Positions 23,324 through 32,389 of a stretch of 64,000 bases of DNA are shown one piece after another. Numbering within the stretch: position 1 is the first letter of the stretch; every line of letters starts with the position of its first letter. A model generated the notes under the pieces. That model was not told the DNA's origin, did not search any database, and saw only the letters and a program-made list of their open reading frames with translations. Origin of the DNA: Flavobacterium sp. (GTDB taxonomy: Bacteria > Bacteroidota > Bacteroidia > Flavobacteriales > Flavobacteriaceae); NCBI GenBank assembly GCA_029946065.1, contig JAQSDU010000014.1, forward strand, positions 861,623-925,622. The letters run 5' to 3'. Made by a program: the position numbers and the translations under genes.

Positions 23324-24073
23324 ATGATATTAAGAGCCGAAAATTTAGTCAAAACCTACAAAGGACGAAGCGTCGTAAAAGGTATTTCTGTTGAAGTAAA
23401 CCAAGGAGAAATCGTTGGTCTTTTAGGTCCTAATGGTGCCGGAAAAACAACATCCTTCTATATGATCGTTGGATTGGTAAAGCCTAACAGCGGTAATATT
23501 TATCTTGACAATACGGATATTACAGATTTTCCGATGTACAAAAGAGCGCAGAACGGTATTGGTTATTTGGCGCAGGAAGCTTCGGTTTTCAGGAAATTGA
23601 GCATCGAAGATAATATCCTAAGTGTTTTGCAACTGACAAAATTATCCAAAGAAGAACAAGTTGCAAAAATGGAATCTTTGATTGAAGAATTTAGCCTCGA
23701 GCACATACGCACCAACCGTGGGGATTTGCTTTCGGGCGGCGAAAGACGTCGTACGGAAATCGCACGCGCATTGGCAACCGACCCGAAATTCATTCTACTC
23801 GACGAACCTTTTGCAGGCGTTGACCCAGTTGCAGTAGAAGATATTCAGCGAATTGTAGCCCAACTGAAAAACAAAAATATCGGCATCTTAATTACCGACC
23901 ACAACGTTCAGGAAACATTGGCCATTACCGATAAAACGTATTTGATGTTTGAAGGTGGTATCCTAAAAGCCGGCGTGCCCGAAGAACTCGTTCAGGATGA
24001 AATGGTAAGACGTGTTTATCTCGGACAAAATTTCGAATTGCGCAAGAAAAAAATCGACTTCAATCAGCCTTAA
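23324..24073 (+). CDS. lptB: LPS export ABC transporter ATP-binding protein
   Basis: A 249-residue ATPase of about the family's usual length. Walker A is GPNGAGKTT (35-43), signature LLSGGERRRTEIARAL, Walker B FILLDEPFAGVDP, and the switch His in LITDHNV. It drives LptFG-mediated extraction of lipopolysaccharide from the inner membrane. No LptFG gene is adjacent, as in many genomes. It is monocistronic, with its own promoter and a leader made of tandem repeats. Confidence 0.93.
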   Translation: MILRAENLVKTYKGRSVVKGISVEVNQGEIVGLLGPNGAGKTTSFYMIVGLVKPNSGNIYLDNTDITDFPMYKRAQNGIGYLAQEASVFRKLSIEDNILSVLQLTKLSKEEQVAKMESLIEEFSLEHIRTNRGDLLSGGERRRTEIARALATDPKFILLDEPFAGVDPVAVEDIQRIVAQLKNKNIGILITDHNVQETLAITDKTYLMFEGGILKAGVPEELVQDEMVRRVYLGQNFELRKKKIDFNQP

Positions 24074-24117
24074 ATAAATCGCAGTTTTATAAAAATTCCG
24101 ATACGTTTATACGTTTT

Positions 24118-24178
24118 CTTTGCGTTTTAGCGGATTTGCGAGATTTAATTCGCTCGCAAAAGTTGCTAAGACACAAAG
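24118..24178. repeat. Imperfect inverted repeat of the TTTGCG type between convergent genes
   Basis: The left arm begins CTTTGCGTTTTAGCGGATTT and continues GCGAG; the right arm CTCGCAAAAGTTGCTAAGAC continues ACAAAG. The core TTGCGAG / CTCGCAA is perfect. It lies in the 139-nt spacer between lptB (+) and the GH25 gene (-), where a bidirectional terminator is expected. This type of palindrome is frequent in flavobacteria, to my knowledge. Confidence 0.65.
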
Positions 24179-24212
24179 CATCCTTGATACTCGAGCTGAT
24201 TGGCTTACATTA

Positions 24213-25070
24213 TTAATTTCCGACAGTCAGATAGTGTAGTTCTTTCTTGTCACCATTGAAAATATTCACATCAACATTGCCGTCAATCCCATTAACAGTA
24301 GCCCTTTCGGTGAATTGCCAAAACAGCCAATCGTCTTTTATTTTATCTACTGCTAAATTATAATTGGCAATCCAAAACGGGTAATCATCGCCAAATTCTT
24401 CATAAAGGAAATTCTCATAATATTTTTCTCCGGTATAAATGATTGGTTTTACACCATAATACAATTCTACTTTATTAAGCCATCGTCTTAATCCAACTTT
24501 CAAGCTATCAAGCGATTGTTCTTTAGGTAATTTTTCAATATCCAAAACGGGAGGCATATCGCCTTTACGGAGTTTTACGGTCTTGATAAAAAGTTCTGCC
24601 TGTTCTATAGAATTTTCGTTCGGACGGTAATAATGATATGCGCCGCGAATGAGATTTCGCTTTTTTGCAGCCGCCCAATTTTCCCTAAAATAATTATCAG
24701 GTCTGTCGTTTCCGGCAGTTGCACGAATAAAAACAAAATCGATAGGAAAAGTGCCGTCGATATTTTTGATAGAATCCCATTTGATCTTACCTTGGTATTC
24801 AGACACATCGACACCAATCAGCTTTCCTTCGCTTTTCAATAAAATCAAATGATTTCGCAAGTCTGCAATTTTTTGATCTTGTGCTTCTTTTTTGAGCATT
24901 TTATCAGTTTTGAAACTGAAATAATAAGCAAGATTTTCACGATAATAGTAACCAACACCGGAAATTATTAAAAGTACAAGCAGCACAATTGCGATTTTTC
25001 GCAACCAAGAAGGAAAAGCCCTTTTCGATTTAGGCCTGCGCCGAATGGGTTTACGTGTAATTCTCGTCAT
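24213..25070 (-). CDS. GH25-family lysozyme (muramidase-like), membrane anchored
   Basis: A 285-residue protein with a basic N-terminus (about 1-24), one TM helix (about 26-42) and a periplasmic GH25 domain (about 80-280). The family start GVDVSEYQGKIKW is present, and DIEKLP in PPVLDIEKLP supplies the catalytic acidic pair of the fold. It is expected to cleave peptidoglycan N-acetylmuramyl bonds. It lies 10 nt downstream of pssA on the same strand. Confidence 0.92.
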   Translation of the reverse strand: MTRITRKPIRRRPKSKRAFPSWLRKIAIVLLVLLIISGVGYYYRENLAYYFSFKTDKMLKKEAQDQKIADLRNHLILLKSEGKLIGVDVSEYQGKIKWDSIKNIDGTFPIDFVFIRATAGNDRPDNYFRENWAAAKKRNLIRGAYHYYRPNENSIEQAELFIKTVKLRKGDMPPVLDIEKLPKEQSLDSLKVGLRRWLNKVELYYGVKPIIYTGEKYYENFLYEEFGDDYPFWIANYNLAVDKIKDDWLFWQFTERATVNGIDGNVDVNIFNGDKKELHYLTVGN

Positions 25071-25080
25071 GAATGGAAAA

Positions 25081-25788
25081 CTACTTTTTAAGGAATTTAT
25101 TATTGATTACTGACATTAAAATATAAGTGATGATGACCAATGGCAGTCCGAGGTATTGAAAAAATCCGAGCAGCAATAACGAAATAGCCAGAAATACAAT
25201 TTGCAAGGTATTCTCCTTAAAACTAAACTTCTTGATTTTTAGGGAAAAAAGCGGAATTTCAGCATTTAGAACATAGGCGCTGAACAATGCAATCGCCAAT
25301 AAAACCCACTGGTTAGTTAGTAATTCCAAAACCAACAGCGAATCAAAATTGACTTTTACCAAAGGCAAACTCAAAATAAAAAGTGTATTCGCAGGTGTTG
25401 GCAATCCGATAAAGGAATCGGTCTGACGCGTATCTATATTGAAATTCGCCAAACGATAACACGAACCCAAAGTCACAATAAATCCAAGAAACGGAAAATA
25501 CGAATCATCCGGCATTCCCGACGCAGCCTTCAACATAAAATACATAACAGTCCCAGGAACAACGCCGCTTGTAACCATGTCTGCTAATGAATCCAATTGT
25601 AAGCCTAGCGGACTTGAAACCTTGAACAATCTGGCGAAAAATCCGTCGAAAAAATCAAGAAAAATACCCAAGCAAACGAAATAAAAAGCCATTTCAAAAT
25701 CGTGTGCAAATGCAAAAGTTACGGCAATGCAGCCACAAAAAAGGTTCAACAACGTGATGGTATTGGGGATGTGCTTTTTGATATTCAT
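25081..25788 (-). CDS. pssA: CDP-diacylglycerol--serine O-phosphatidyltransferase
   Basis: A 235-residue integral membrane enzyme that makes phosphatidylserine, the precursor of phosphatidylethanolamine. The CDP-alcohol phosphatidyltransferase motif D48-G-x2-A-R-x8-G-x3-D66-x3-D70 is complete (DGFFAR ... G ... D ... D). About seven hydrophobic segments are visible. It precedes the GH25 gene with 10 nt between, so they share a transcript from the -7 box at 25808-25815. Confidence 0.94.
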   Translation of the reverse strand: MNIKKHIPNTITLLNLFCGCIAVTFAFAHDFEMAFYFVCLGIFLDFFDGFFARLFKVSSPLGLQLDSLADMVTSGVVPGTVMYFMLKAASGMPDDSYFPFLGFIVTLGSCYRLANFNIDTRQTDSFIGLPTPANTLFILSLPLVKVNFDSLLVLELLTNQWVLLAIALFSAYVLNAEIPLFSLKIKKFSFKENTLQIVFLAISLLLLGFFQYLGLPLVIITYILMSVINNKFLKK

Positions 25789-25807
25789 TTTTGAAAATTT
25801 TGAAAAA

Positions 25808-25815
25808 CAAATTTA
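25808..25815 (-). promoter_or_regulatory. Bacteroidetes -7 box (TAAATTTG) for pssA
   Basis: TAnnTTTG on the minus strand, 19 nt before the pssA ATG. No TTTG at the -33 distance. Confidence 0.5.
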
Positions 25816-26085
25816 ACACAATAACTTAAAGCCGCGTGCGTTTTTTAATAGAGATTTAGCCGATTTCGTCCTTTGCGGTTATTTAATACGTACATAGAAC
25901 GAACGTCGGTAAAAAATTTATATTTTTGACAAAATTTTAAAATTCAGAAAATAGTTTTTTTGAACCATCAAGATATTAAGAAAATTAAACCATTGTGAAC
26001 AAAAAACCATTAAGATTAAACGCCTGAATCTCTAAAAAATTAAGCATTACACTTATGCCCTTAATACCTTAAATGGTATAAAAAA
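25816..26085. other. Divergent spacer with low-complexity repeats
   Basis: No gene is visible. On the plus strand a -7 box TATTTTTG at 25921-25928 could serve the gene at 26086 with a leader of about 150 nt. The rest contains short words such as CCATTAAGATTAAA and a small hairpin ATACC-TTAAAT-GGTAT near 26066-26081. Confidence 0.45.
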
Positions 26086-27192
26086 ATGCCAAAATACGGT
26101 GAAAACCCTAAAAAAATTGCCTTGAAAAAAATTGCGTTAGCTGCCTTACTGCTCATTTTTACTGTTGCCCAAAGCCAATCAGTAAGGAAATATTCCAACG
26201 AATTTATGAATATCGGTGTTGATGCTGCCGCTTTAGGAATGTCCAATGCTGTTGTTGCGAGTACTTCCGATGTAAATTCTGGGTATTGGAATCCTGCAGG
26301 CCTTGTCAATCTTACCGATTCTCAGGCATCGTTCATGCACGCCAGTTATTTTGCCAATATTGCCCAATATGATTATGCCGCTTACGCAAAAGTTATCGAC
26401 GATCGAAGTGCTTACGGCGTTTCACTGATACGTTTTGGTGTTGACGACATTTTGAACACCACCGAACTCATCGATGCAGAAGGCAATATCGATTACAACC
26501 GCATCAGCTTATTTTCGACTGCCGATTACGGATTGACATTTTCTTACGCCAGAAGGTTGCCCGTTCCTGGATTTCAATATGGTGTAAATGCAAAAGTCAT
26601 CCGCCGTGTGATTGGAAAGTTCGCAAGCTCGTGGGGATTTGGATTTGATGTCGGATTGCAATTTGAGCGCAACGACTGGAAATATGGCCTTATGGTGCGC
26701 GACATCACGACGACTTATAACGTTTGGATGATCGACGAAGACGAATATGCGAAAGTTGCCGCTGCGATTCCGGGAGAAAATCAGGACTTGCCGGAAAGTA
26801 CCGAAATTACCCTACCGAAAGTACAATTTGGCGTTTCTAAAAAATTTGAATTTCACAACGATACCAGCCTTTTGGCAGCAGGAAACCTTAACATGCGTTT
26901 TGAGCAAACTAATGATATAATTTCCGGAAAAGGCTATAGTATCGATCCGGCACTCGGATTTGAATATGGCTACACCGATTTGGTTTTCGTGCGTGCCGGT
27001 GTTGGAAATTTCCAAAATATTACACAAATCGATGGAACACAAAAAGTCGGTTTCCAACCCAATATTGGACTCGGATTCAAATACCGCGGCATTCAGATTG
27101 ATTATGCTTTGACCGATTTAGGCGACCAAAGTGCCGCTTTGTATTCTAATATATTTTCACTAAAGGTGGATTTGAGTATATTTAGAAGATAA
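26086..27192 (+). CDS. PorV/PorQ-family outer membrane protein
   Basis: A 368-residue protein with signal peptide (about 1-30, ending FTVAQSQS). The motif EFMNIGVDAAALGMSNAVVAS and then SGYWNPAGL, near the N-terminus, is the hallmark of the PorV/PorQ-type barrels of T9SS-bearing bacteria. The rest alternates in barrel-like strands and ends in SLKVDLSIFRR. PorV shuttles T9SS cargo to the sortase PorU; this paralogue could have a related role, but which one cannot be said. It is followed by a DUF4105 gene 36 nt downstream. Confidence 0.82.
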   Translation: MPKYGENPKKIALKKIALAALLLIFTVAQSQSVRKYSNEFMNIGVDAAALGMSNAVVASTSDVNSGYWNPAGLVNLTDSQASFMHASYFANIAQYDYAAYAKVIDDRSAYGVSLIRFGVDDILNTTELIDAEGNIDYNRISLFSTADYGLTFSYARRLPVPGFQYGVNAKVIRRVIGKFASSWGFGFDVGLQFERNDWKYGLMVRDITTTYNVWMIDEDEYAKVAAAIPGENQDLPESTEITLPKVQFGVSKKFEFHNDTSLLAAGNLNMRFEQTNDIISGKGYSIDPALGFEYGYTDLVFVRAGVGNFQNITQIDGTQKVGFQPNIGLGFKYRGIQIDYALTDLGDQSAALYSNIFSLKVDLSIFRR

Positions 27193-27206
27193 ACAGTAAA
27201 AAAATA

Positions 27207-27228
27207 AATTCCAAATTCCAAATTCCAA
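27207..27228. repeat. Tandem AAATTCC micro-repeat before the DUF4105 gene
   Basis: Three adjacent copies of AAATTCC-type units end at the start codon of the gene at 27229. Related words lie at 9210-9289 and downstream of the gene at 28336-28470. Confidence 0.7.
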
Positions 27229-28362
27229 ATGAGGAAAAAACTACTTTCATTTTTACTTTTTTTCATCAGCATAAGTGGTTTCAGTCAGCAACGAATTTTG
27301 TCTGAAAATGCATTTATAAGCGTGTTAACTGCCGACACTGGTAATGAATTGTATTCCCTTTTCGGACACACTGCCATCCGCGTAAGCGATCCAATCAATG
27401 GAATTGATGTGGTATATAATTATGGAACTTTTGATTTTCGCACACCCAATTTCTACTTGAAATTTATCAAAGGTGATCTACAGTATTTTGTTTCTACAAG
27501 CACTTATGAAGGTTTTGTCGAAGAATATTTATACGAACAACGTGGCGTTTATGAGCAAAAACTCAACCTGACGCAAGCACAACGCCAACAACTATACGAT
27601 AGTCTTAATGGTGTTTTGTCTTCAGAAAGTCGGTTTTATACCTACAAATTTGTTGATCGTAACTGTACGACGATGGTGCTCGAACAGGTGGAACATGCCA
27701 TCAAAAACAAAATGTCGCTGCAGATAAACGATTTCGGAAAAACCAACCGCAGCATTTTGTATGGCTATTTGCACAATCATTTTTATGAAAATCTCGGAAT
27801 TAATATCATGTTTGGGCTTAAAACCGATAGGGATTTGTATAACTTGTATTTGCCTTTGCAGTTTATGGAAAGTATAAAAATCACTAAAAACAATGTTACA
27901 AATCAGCCGCTAACCAACGTAACGACAACTATTAATCCAAAAAATAATAGTGAAATGCCATTTTCATTTTGGAACAGTTTTTACGCTTATTTGTTAATAA
28001 TATTGTTAATTGCGCTGGTTAACAAAAAGGCTGTTTATCTGACGTGGCTTGTCATTAGTGCGCTACTTGGCGTCTTTTTATTCTGGATTGGATCCTATTC
28101 GCTGCATGAAGAATTATCTCTGAATTATAACATAATGTTATTTAATCCGCTGTTTTTGGTGTTGGTATTTTTTGTATTGAAAAAAAATACAAAATGGACA
28201 TTATTGACAGCCTATGCTTGCGCATCAATTTTACTGGTTTATTTATTGTTGCTACTGAACAAAGTACAGTTGTTGATGTTCCTCCCATTTATAGGATTGA
28301 ATGGTTTGGTTTTGTGGAGAGTTATCAAAAAAACCAAATTTCAAATTTCAAATTTCAAATAA
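27229..28362 (+). CDS. DUF4105 (Lnb N-terminal-like) exported membrane protein
   Basis: A 377-residue protein with signal sequence (about 1-19). A periplasmic DUF4105/Lnb-type domain follows (about 25-190; SVLTADTGNELYSLFGHTAIRV, YNYGTFDF, KFVDRNCTTMV). Four or more TM helices are found in the C-terminal half (about 240-370). The Lnb N-terminal domain is related to the cysteine-peptidase-like fold that transfers acyl chains to lipoproteins; the Cys/His pair here (NC and GH) is consistent. The last residues (KFQISNFK) are encoded by the AAATTTC micro-repeat, so the native end may have been extended. Confidence 0.85.
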   Translation: MRKKLLSFLLFFISISGFSQQRILSENAFISVLTADTGNELYSLFGHTAIRVSDPINGIDVVYNYGTFDFRTPNFYLKFIKGDLQYFVSTSTYEGFVEEYLYEQRGVYEQKLNLTQAQRQQLYDSLNGVLSSESRFYTYKFVDRNCTTMVLEQVEHAIKNKMSLQINDFGKTNRSILYGYLHNHFYENLGINIMFGLKTDRDLYNLYLPLQFMESIKITKNNVTNQPLTNVTTTINPKNNSEMPFSFWNSFYAYLLIILLIALVNKKAVYLTWLVISALLGVFLFWIGSYSLHEELSLNYNIMLFNPLFLVLVFFVLKKNTKWTLLTAYACASILLVYLLLLLNKVQLLMFLPFIGLNGLVLWRVIKKTKFQISNFK

Positions 28363-28470
28363 ATCCCAATGCTTTTGGTTCCTTAATAAATTCCAATTCC
28401 TCTTTTTGAAAATTGGCACTTGTTTGTAACTTATAATTCGAGATTTTGGCCTCGACATTTGGAATTTCAA
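28336..28470. repeat. AAATTTC / AATTCC micro-repeat tract
   Basis: Three copies of AAATTTC-type units close the DUF4105 gene, and AATAAATTCCAATTCC and the inverted GGAATTT word follow up to 28470. No gene and no convincing terminator were found in the 110-nt spacer before the glycan locus. Confidence 0.6.
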
Positions 28471-28472
28471 AC

Positions 28473-29867
28473 TTACTGTCCTCGATAAAATAAAACCGTA
28501 CTAAAAGTTTTAATCATAATATTAAGATCGAGAAAAACGCTGCGGTGTTTGATGTAATACAAATCATATTGCAGTTTAATCAGGCTATCATCCATGGTTT
28601 CTCCGTAAGCATAATTTACTTGAGCCCATCCCGTTAATCCTGGCTTTATAACGTGGCGTGTTTCGTAAAAAGGCATTACTTCTGCCAATTCATTCACGAA
28701 AACAGGGCGTTCGGGTCTTGGTCCGATAAAACCCATTTCGCCTTTAAGAATATTGATAAATTGCGGGATTTCGTCGAGTCTGGTCTTGCGCAATAATTTC
28801 CCAAAAGGATTGATTCGTGAATCGTTAACCGTCGCAAAAACAGCTCCGTTACTTTCTGCATTTTTTACCATGGTCCGGAACTTGTATATTTTAAACGGAA
28901 TACCGTTTTTTCCGACTCTCTCCTGTGTATAGAGCAATTTACCGCGGTTACCAAAAAGATTTCCAACCATTATAAATGGCAGAATAATCAAACCTACCGT
29001 GAGTCCGATAACAGAAAGGAAAACTTCTAAAACCTTAACAATCAGTAAATACAACTTGTTTTGATTGCTTCTGCTGAAAGGAAAATACATAAAAAAATCC
29101 TTGTCAAAATGGGCAATTGGTATGCGCTGTGTAATTTGCTCATACACCTGAGAATACTCTCTGATGATAAAACCATTTTCTAACAAATGCAACAGTTGGT
29201 TGTATAATGGAACGGTCATCTTAGCTTTTTTTTGCGAAGCGATGACTATTTCTGAAACCATATTTTTTTTTATAAAATCTCTTAAATCTGCAACATTTAC
29301 ACTTTTTAGATTTTTGTATTGAAAGCCCTCTTTTGATTTCAAATTATTATGAAGAAAACCAACTATTCTGTAGTGTGGATCCACATTTTGAAGGCTTTCG
29401 ACAAGTTCGGCTACTTCTTCGCGATCACAAATAATAACTGCTTTTTTCTCAAACCGATGCGATGCTAAAAATGATTGGTAAAATATCCTCCAGAAAAGTA
29501 ATCCGCCCAAAATTGCAAGGAAAAAGTAAACAATTTGCAACCTGCTCAATGGCAATAACGGAGTAAAAATCGGCGTAAGCAAATAGAATAATACCGTGGT
29601 CGAGGCAGTCAAAACGATACTCCTGATTACCTGAAACTGGTTACTGGCTACTTGTAGATTGTACATTTCAAAGACTGTTCCAAGTATATTTAGATACAAT
29701 CCGAGTACGAGAATCCAGTATATATTGTTGCTTGAAAAATCTAGATATTTAAAGTTAAGCAATTTGTCAACCATAAACAGCGACATGAAAACAAAAATCA
29801 CATCAAAGATTCTGAGAAGGATTTTTCTCTCTGAAATTTCAAAATGTATTTTAGATATCGGGGGCAT
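28473..29867 (-). CDS. Initiating sugar-phosphate transferase (WcaJ/PssY-like polyprenyl glycosylphosphotransferase)
   Basis: A 464-residue inner-membrane enzyme that starts glycan assembly by transferring a sugar-1-phosphate to undecaprenyl phosphate. Four TM helices (about 15-150) and a CoA-binding-like region precede a fifth hydrophobic segment (about 285-310). The C-terminal catalytic domain holds NPFGKLLRKTRLDEIPQ, then MGFIGPRPERPVFV and KPGLTGWAQVNY, all standard for the family. The ATG at 29867 was chosen; an upstream Met (29948) gives an atypical N-terminus. Last gene of the glycan locus. Confidence 0.92.
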   Translation of the reverse strand: MPPISKIHFEISERKILLRIFDVIFVFMSLFMVDKLLNFKYLDFSSNNIYWILVLGLYLNILGTVFEMYNLQVASNQFQVIRSIVLTASTTVLFYLLTPIFTPLLPLSRLQIVYFFLAILGGLLFWRIFYQSFLASHRFEKKAVIICDREEVAELVESLQNVDPHYRIVGFLHNNLKSKEGFQYKNLKSVNVADLRDFIKKNMVSEIVIASQKKAKMTVPLYNQLLHLLENGFIIREYSQVYEQITQRIPIAHFDKDFFMYFPFSRSNQNKLYLLIVKVLEVFLSVIGLTVGLIILPFIMVGNLFGNRGKLLYTQERVGKNGIPFKIYKFRTMVKNAESNGAVFATVNDSRINPFGKLLRKTRLDEIPQFINILKGEMGFIGPRPERPVFVNELAEVMPFYETRHVIKPGLTGWAQVNYAYGETMDDSLIKLQYDLYYIKHRSVFLDLNIMIKTFSTVLFYRGQ

Positions 29868-29970
29868 TTGATGACGTTGCGTGCCGCAATTTAACAAATT
29901 CAATTGGATTAAAAGAAACGTAAAGATTAATTTGTGTATATCAAACAACTATCGCACAAACAAAAGCCGT

Positions 29971-31317
29971 TTAAACTTCTTTTTGAACTTTTACTGGCGT
30001 TGTTATATAAACCTTGAGCAGTGCAAGCGAATATACAAAAGCCGGTGCAGCAATACGCATCGCCGCGTGATTAATGGTCAACAGCCAGAAAAAAAGGATA
30101 GGGAACATAAAAAAATTCTCTCGGTTGTCGAGATGCAGAAATATTGGGGTAATAAATAATATCAGTAGTATTAAAATTCCTAATGCGCCGTGTTCCGCCA
30201 GAAGTCGTGTGATTTCATTGTGAGAAGCGGCATCCACACCTGTTTCGGTTTTCCTGATTTCAATTGATTTTCCTACACCTACCCCGAAAATAGGGTTGGC
30301 GTAAAAAGTACTCATTTCAGATTCTGCCAGTTCCTCGCGTCCTGAAAATTTACTTTCTTTTACCCTTCCGGCAGCATCCTCATTGGCATAACGATTAGCG
30401 ATTAGCCCATTGGTCTGGACTAAACTATAAGACCAAATTACAGAAACACCTAATAAGATTCCGACAATAAAATAATGTAGTTTTACCTTCGCCCGATAGT
30501 TGAACCTCAAATAAAGTCCCGCTATTAAAATTAAAACCATAACCGCTGCAGTCGCTATACCGCCGCGGGAAAAAGTAACAATCGCCCTAAAAGTAAAGAT
30601 GGCTGCCAACGATAAATTAAGGATTGTTATAAATAATGTCTTCGACTGAAGAATAGCACGGGAAATAAACACAAAAATCCCCAAACCGAGTGCTGTCGAG
30701 ACCTGATTGGGGCCAAAACCTCCCGAAGTTGTGGTATTAGAATCGGTTCCCGTAATCACATCGCGTACGCTTGGATTATAAAGAATGAGAAAAACAGCTA
30801 GTGAAATTACCGGAAGTGCCAATCCGAGTAATATTAAATTCATATTGTTATAACTGATTTTGCGCTGGTAAGTATATAGCGATGCGATGCCAAGACATAG
30901 CGGACCGGAGATCACAAATGAAATGATTTTTCGGTCTTCTATTGAGTTGTTAAGAACAAATGTCGCCAAAATTACGCTTGGTATGAGCAGCAATATGTAT
31001 ATCCAATACGGAATTGCATTTTTAGAAAATCCGCTAAAAAACATTCCTATAAAAATTACAAGCACTACGGCATACTTAGAAAATTCATAAACTGGCACAC
31101 CGTCGGTACATCTCAAGAAAACCTCACTACCGGTAATGTATGCAGCGACCAATAATGCTTCATTATTTTTATTTTGTCTCTTAATGATATATGCAATGCC
31201 AACGATGAGTATGGCGAATGCATACAATTTGGAAATCACCGGCAATATAAATACTATCACAGCTAATGCGATATGACCTAATACCAAGGCAGTATAAAAT
31301 CTGTTTTCCTTAATCAT
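29971..31317 (-). CDS. O-antigen ligase / polymerase-family membrane protein
   Basis: A 448-residue protein with about ten TM segments and one large periplasmic loop (about 315-375; NPIFGVGVGKS followed by DAASHNEITRLLAEHGALG). The H-N-E-x-T-R-L-L-A-E-H-G motif is diagnostic of the Wzy/WaaL superfamily. With an ABC exporter in the same locus the protein is more likely a ligase that joins glycan to lipid A-core, but polymerase activity is possible. It overlaps the upstream glycosyltransferase by 8 nt. Confidence 0.85.
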   Translation of the reverse strand: MIKENRFYTALVLGHIALAVIVFILPVISKLYAFAILIVGIAYIIKRQNKNNEALLVAAYITGSEVFLRCTDGVPVYEFSKYAVVLVIFIGMFFSGFSKNAIPYWIYILLLIPSVILATFVLNNSIEDRKIISFVISGPLCLGIASLYTYQRKISYNNMNLILLGLALPVISLAVFLILYNPSVRDVITGTDSNTTTSGGFGPNQVSTALGLGIFVFISRAILQSKTLFITILNLSLAAIFTFRAIVTFSRGGIATAAVMVLILIAGLYLRFNYRAKVKLHYFIVGILLGVSVIWSYSLVQTNGLIANRYANEDAAGRVKESKFSGREELAESEMSTFYANPIFGVGVGKSIEIRKTETGVDAASHNEITRLLAEHGALGILILLILFITPIFLHLDNRENFFMFPILFFWLLTINHAAMRIAAPAFVYSLALLKVYITTPVKVQKEV

Positions 31318-32389
31318 TTATAAAATTTATCCAACTAATATATCGATTTAATACGGCGTTTATTGAAAAGCCTTCTAAAATCGTCGTGTGCAATTTTTCT
31401 GCCATTAATATCCTTGCGTTTTGATTGTCAATCAAACCAACTAATGCTTCATAAAATAAATCGGAACGACCAGGCGTAACGCTTATTCCATTATCATTTG
31501 GGATTATAATCTTTTGGATTTCACCGACTGCAGTTACAACAATTGCTTTTTTACATAGGCCATACTCGAGTAATGCCACCGGAAGCCCTTCCGATTTTGA
31601 TGTCAATATGCCTATTTCGGATTGTGAAAGTATATTTTTCACGTCTGTTCTTGTACCATACATAAAAACATGCTGTTGCAACCCGAGATCATTGATTGTT
31701 GTTTTAATGGCCTTTGAATAAGCGTCCTCAAAATCTTTTCCGACAAGGTGAAAAGTCCACCCTGAATGTGTCCCTTTTAATTTCGCAGCAACTTCTAGCA
31801 ATAAAAAATGATCTTTCTGTGTGCGGAGATTGGCCAGACATACAATTCTTTTTCCCTCGTTTCCGTGCAATTTTGTGATTTGCATGGCATTGTCGTCTAA
31901 TACTGCAAAATTAGGCAACCATATTACGTTCTTGAAACGAAGCGATTCCTCAGCCCAAACTTTCAATTGCTGGTTGACGACAATTATTCCGAAAAAAAAT
32001 GGCATCAAGCGTTTCAATAAAAATAAAGGTCTTTTATTTAAGAATTCACTGTCTCCGTAATGATCGTGCCATATTAGTTTGATAGAAGGAAAGCATAATT
32101 TTATTAAAAAAGCTAAAAAAAAGGAAGTTCCATGGGCATGAATAATTTGAATTTCATGGTCTTTTATGTATTTTTTCAGAATGCTTATGGCGCTAAAGTC
32201 AACAACCTTTTTTTTCTTCAAAAAAAGATAACCAACATTTTCGTTGATTTCTCCCAAAAGCGGCCCTTCACGTCTGCTCACGGCCAACGCCGAAAATTCA
32301 ATTGTTGCTGCGAGCGCATTGGCATAATTCACCGCCATTTTTTCGGCACCCCCAGCGTCAAGTGAATCTATGAGTTGCAAGATTCTCAT
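31310..32389 (-). CDS. Glycosyltransferase family 4
   Basis: A 359-residue GT-B enzyme. The N-terminal domain starts MRILQLIDSLDAGGAEKMAVNYANA, with the glycine-rich loop. The C-terminal nucleotide-sugar site is SEIGILTSKSEGLPVALLEYG, the EX7E-type motif. The donor and acceptor are unknown. It overlaps the preceding gene by 4 nt and the following one by 8 nt. Confidence 0.9.
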   Translation of the reverse strand: MRILQLIDSLDAGGAEKMAVNYANALAATIEFSALAVSRREGPLLGEINENVGYLFLKKKKVVDFSAISILKKYIKDHEIQIIHAHGTSFFLAFLIKLCFPSIKLIWHDHYGDSEFLNKRPLFLLKRLMPFFFGIIVVNQQLKVWAEESLRFKNVIWLPNFAVLDDNAMQITKLHGNEGKRIVCLANLRTQKDHFLLLEVAAKLKGTHSGWTFHLVGKDFEDAYSKAIKTTINDLGLQQHVFMYGTRTDVKNILSQSEIGILTSKSEGLPVALLEYGLCKKAIVVTAVGEIQKIIIPNDNGISVTPGRSDLFYEALVGLIDNQNARILMAEKLHTTILEGFSINAVLNRYISWINFIND

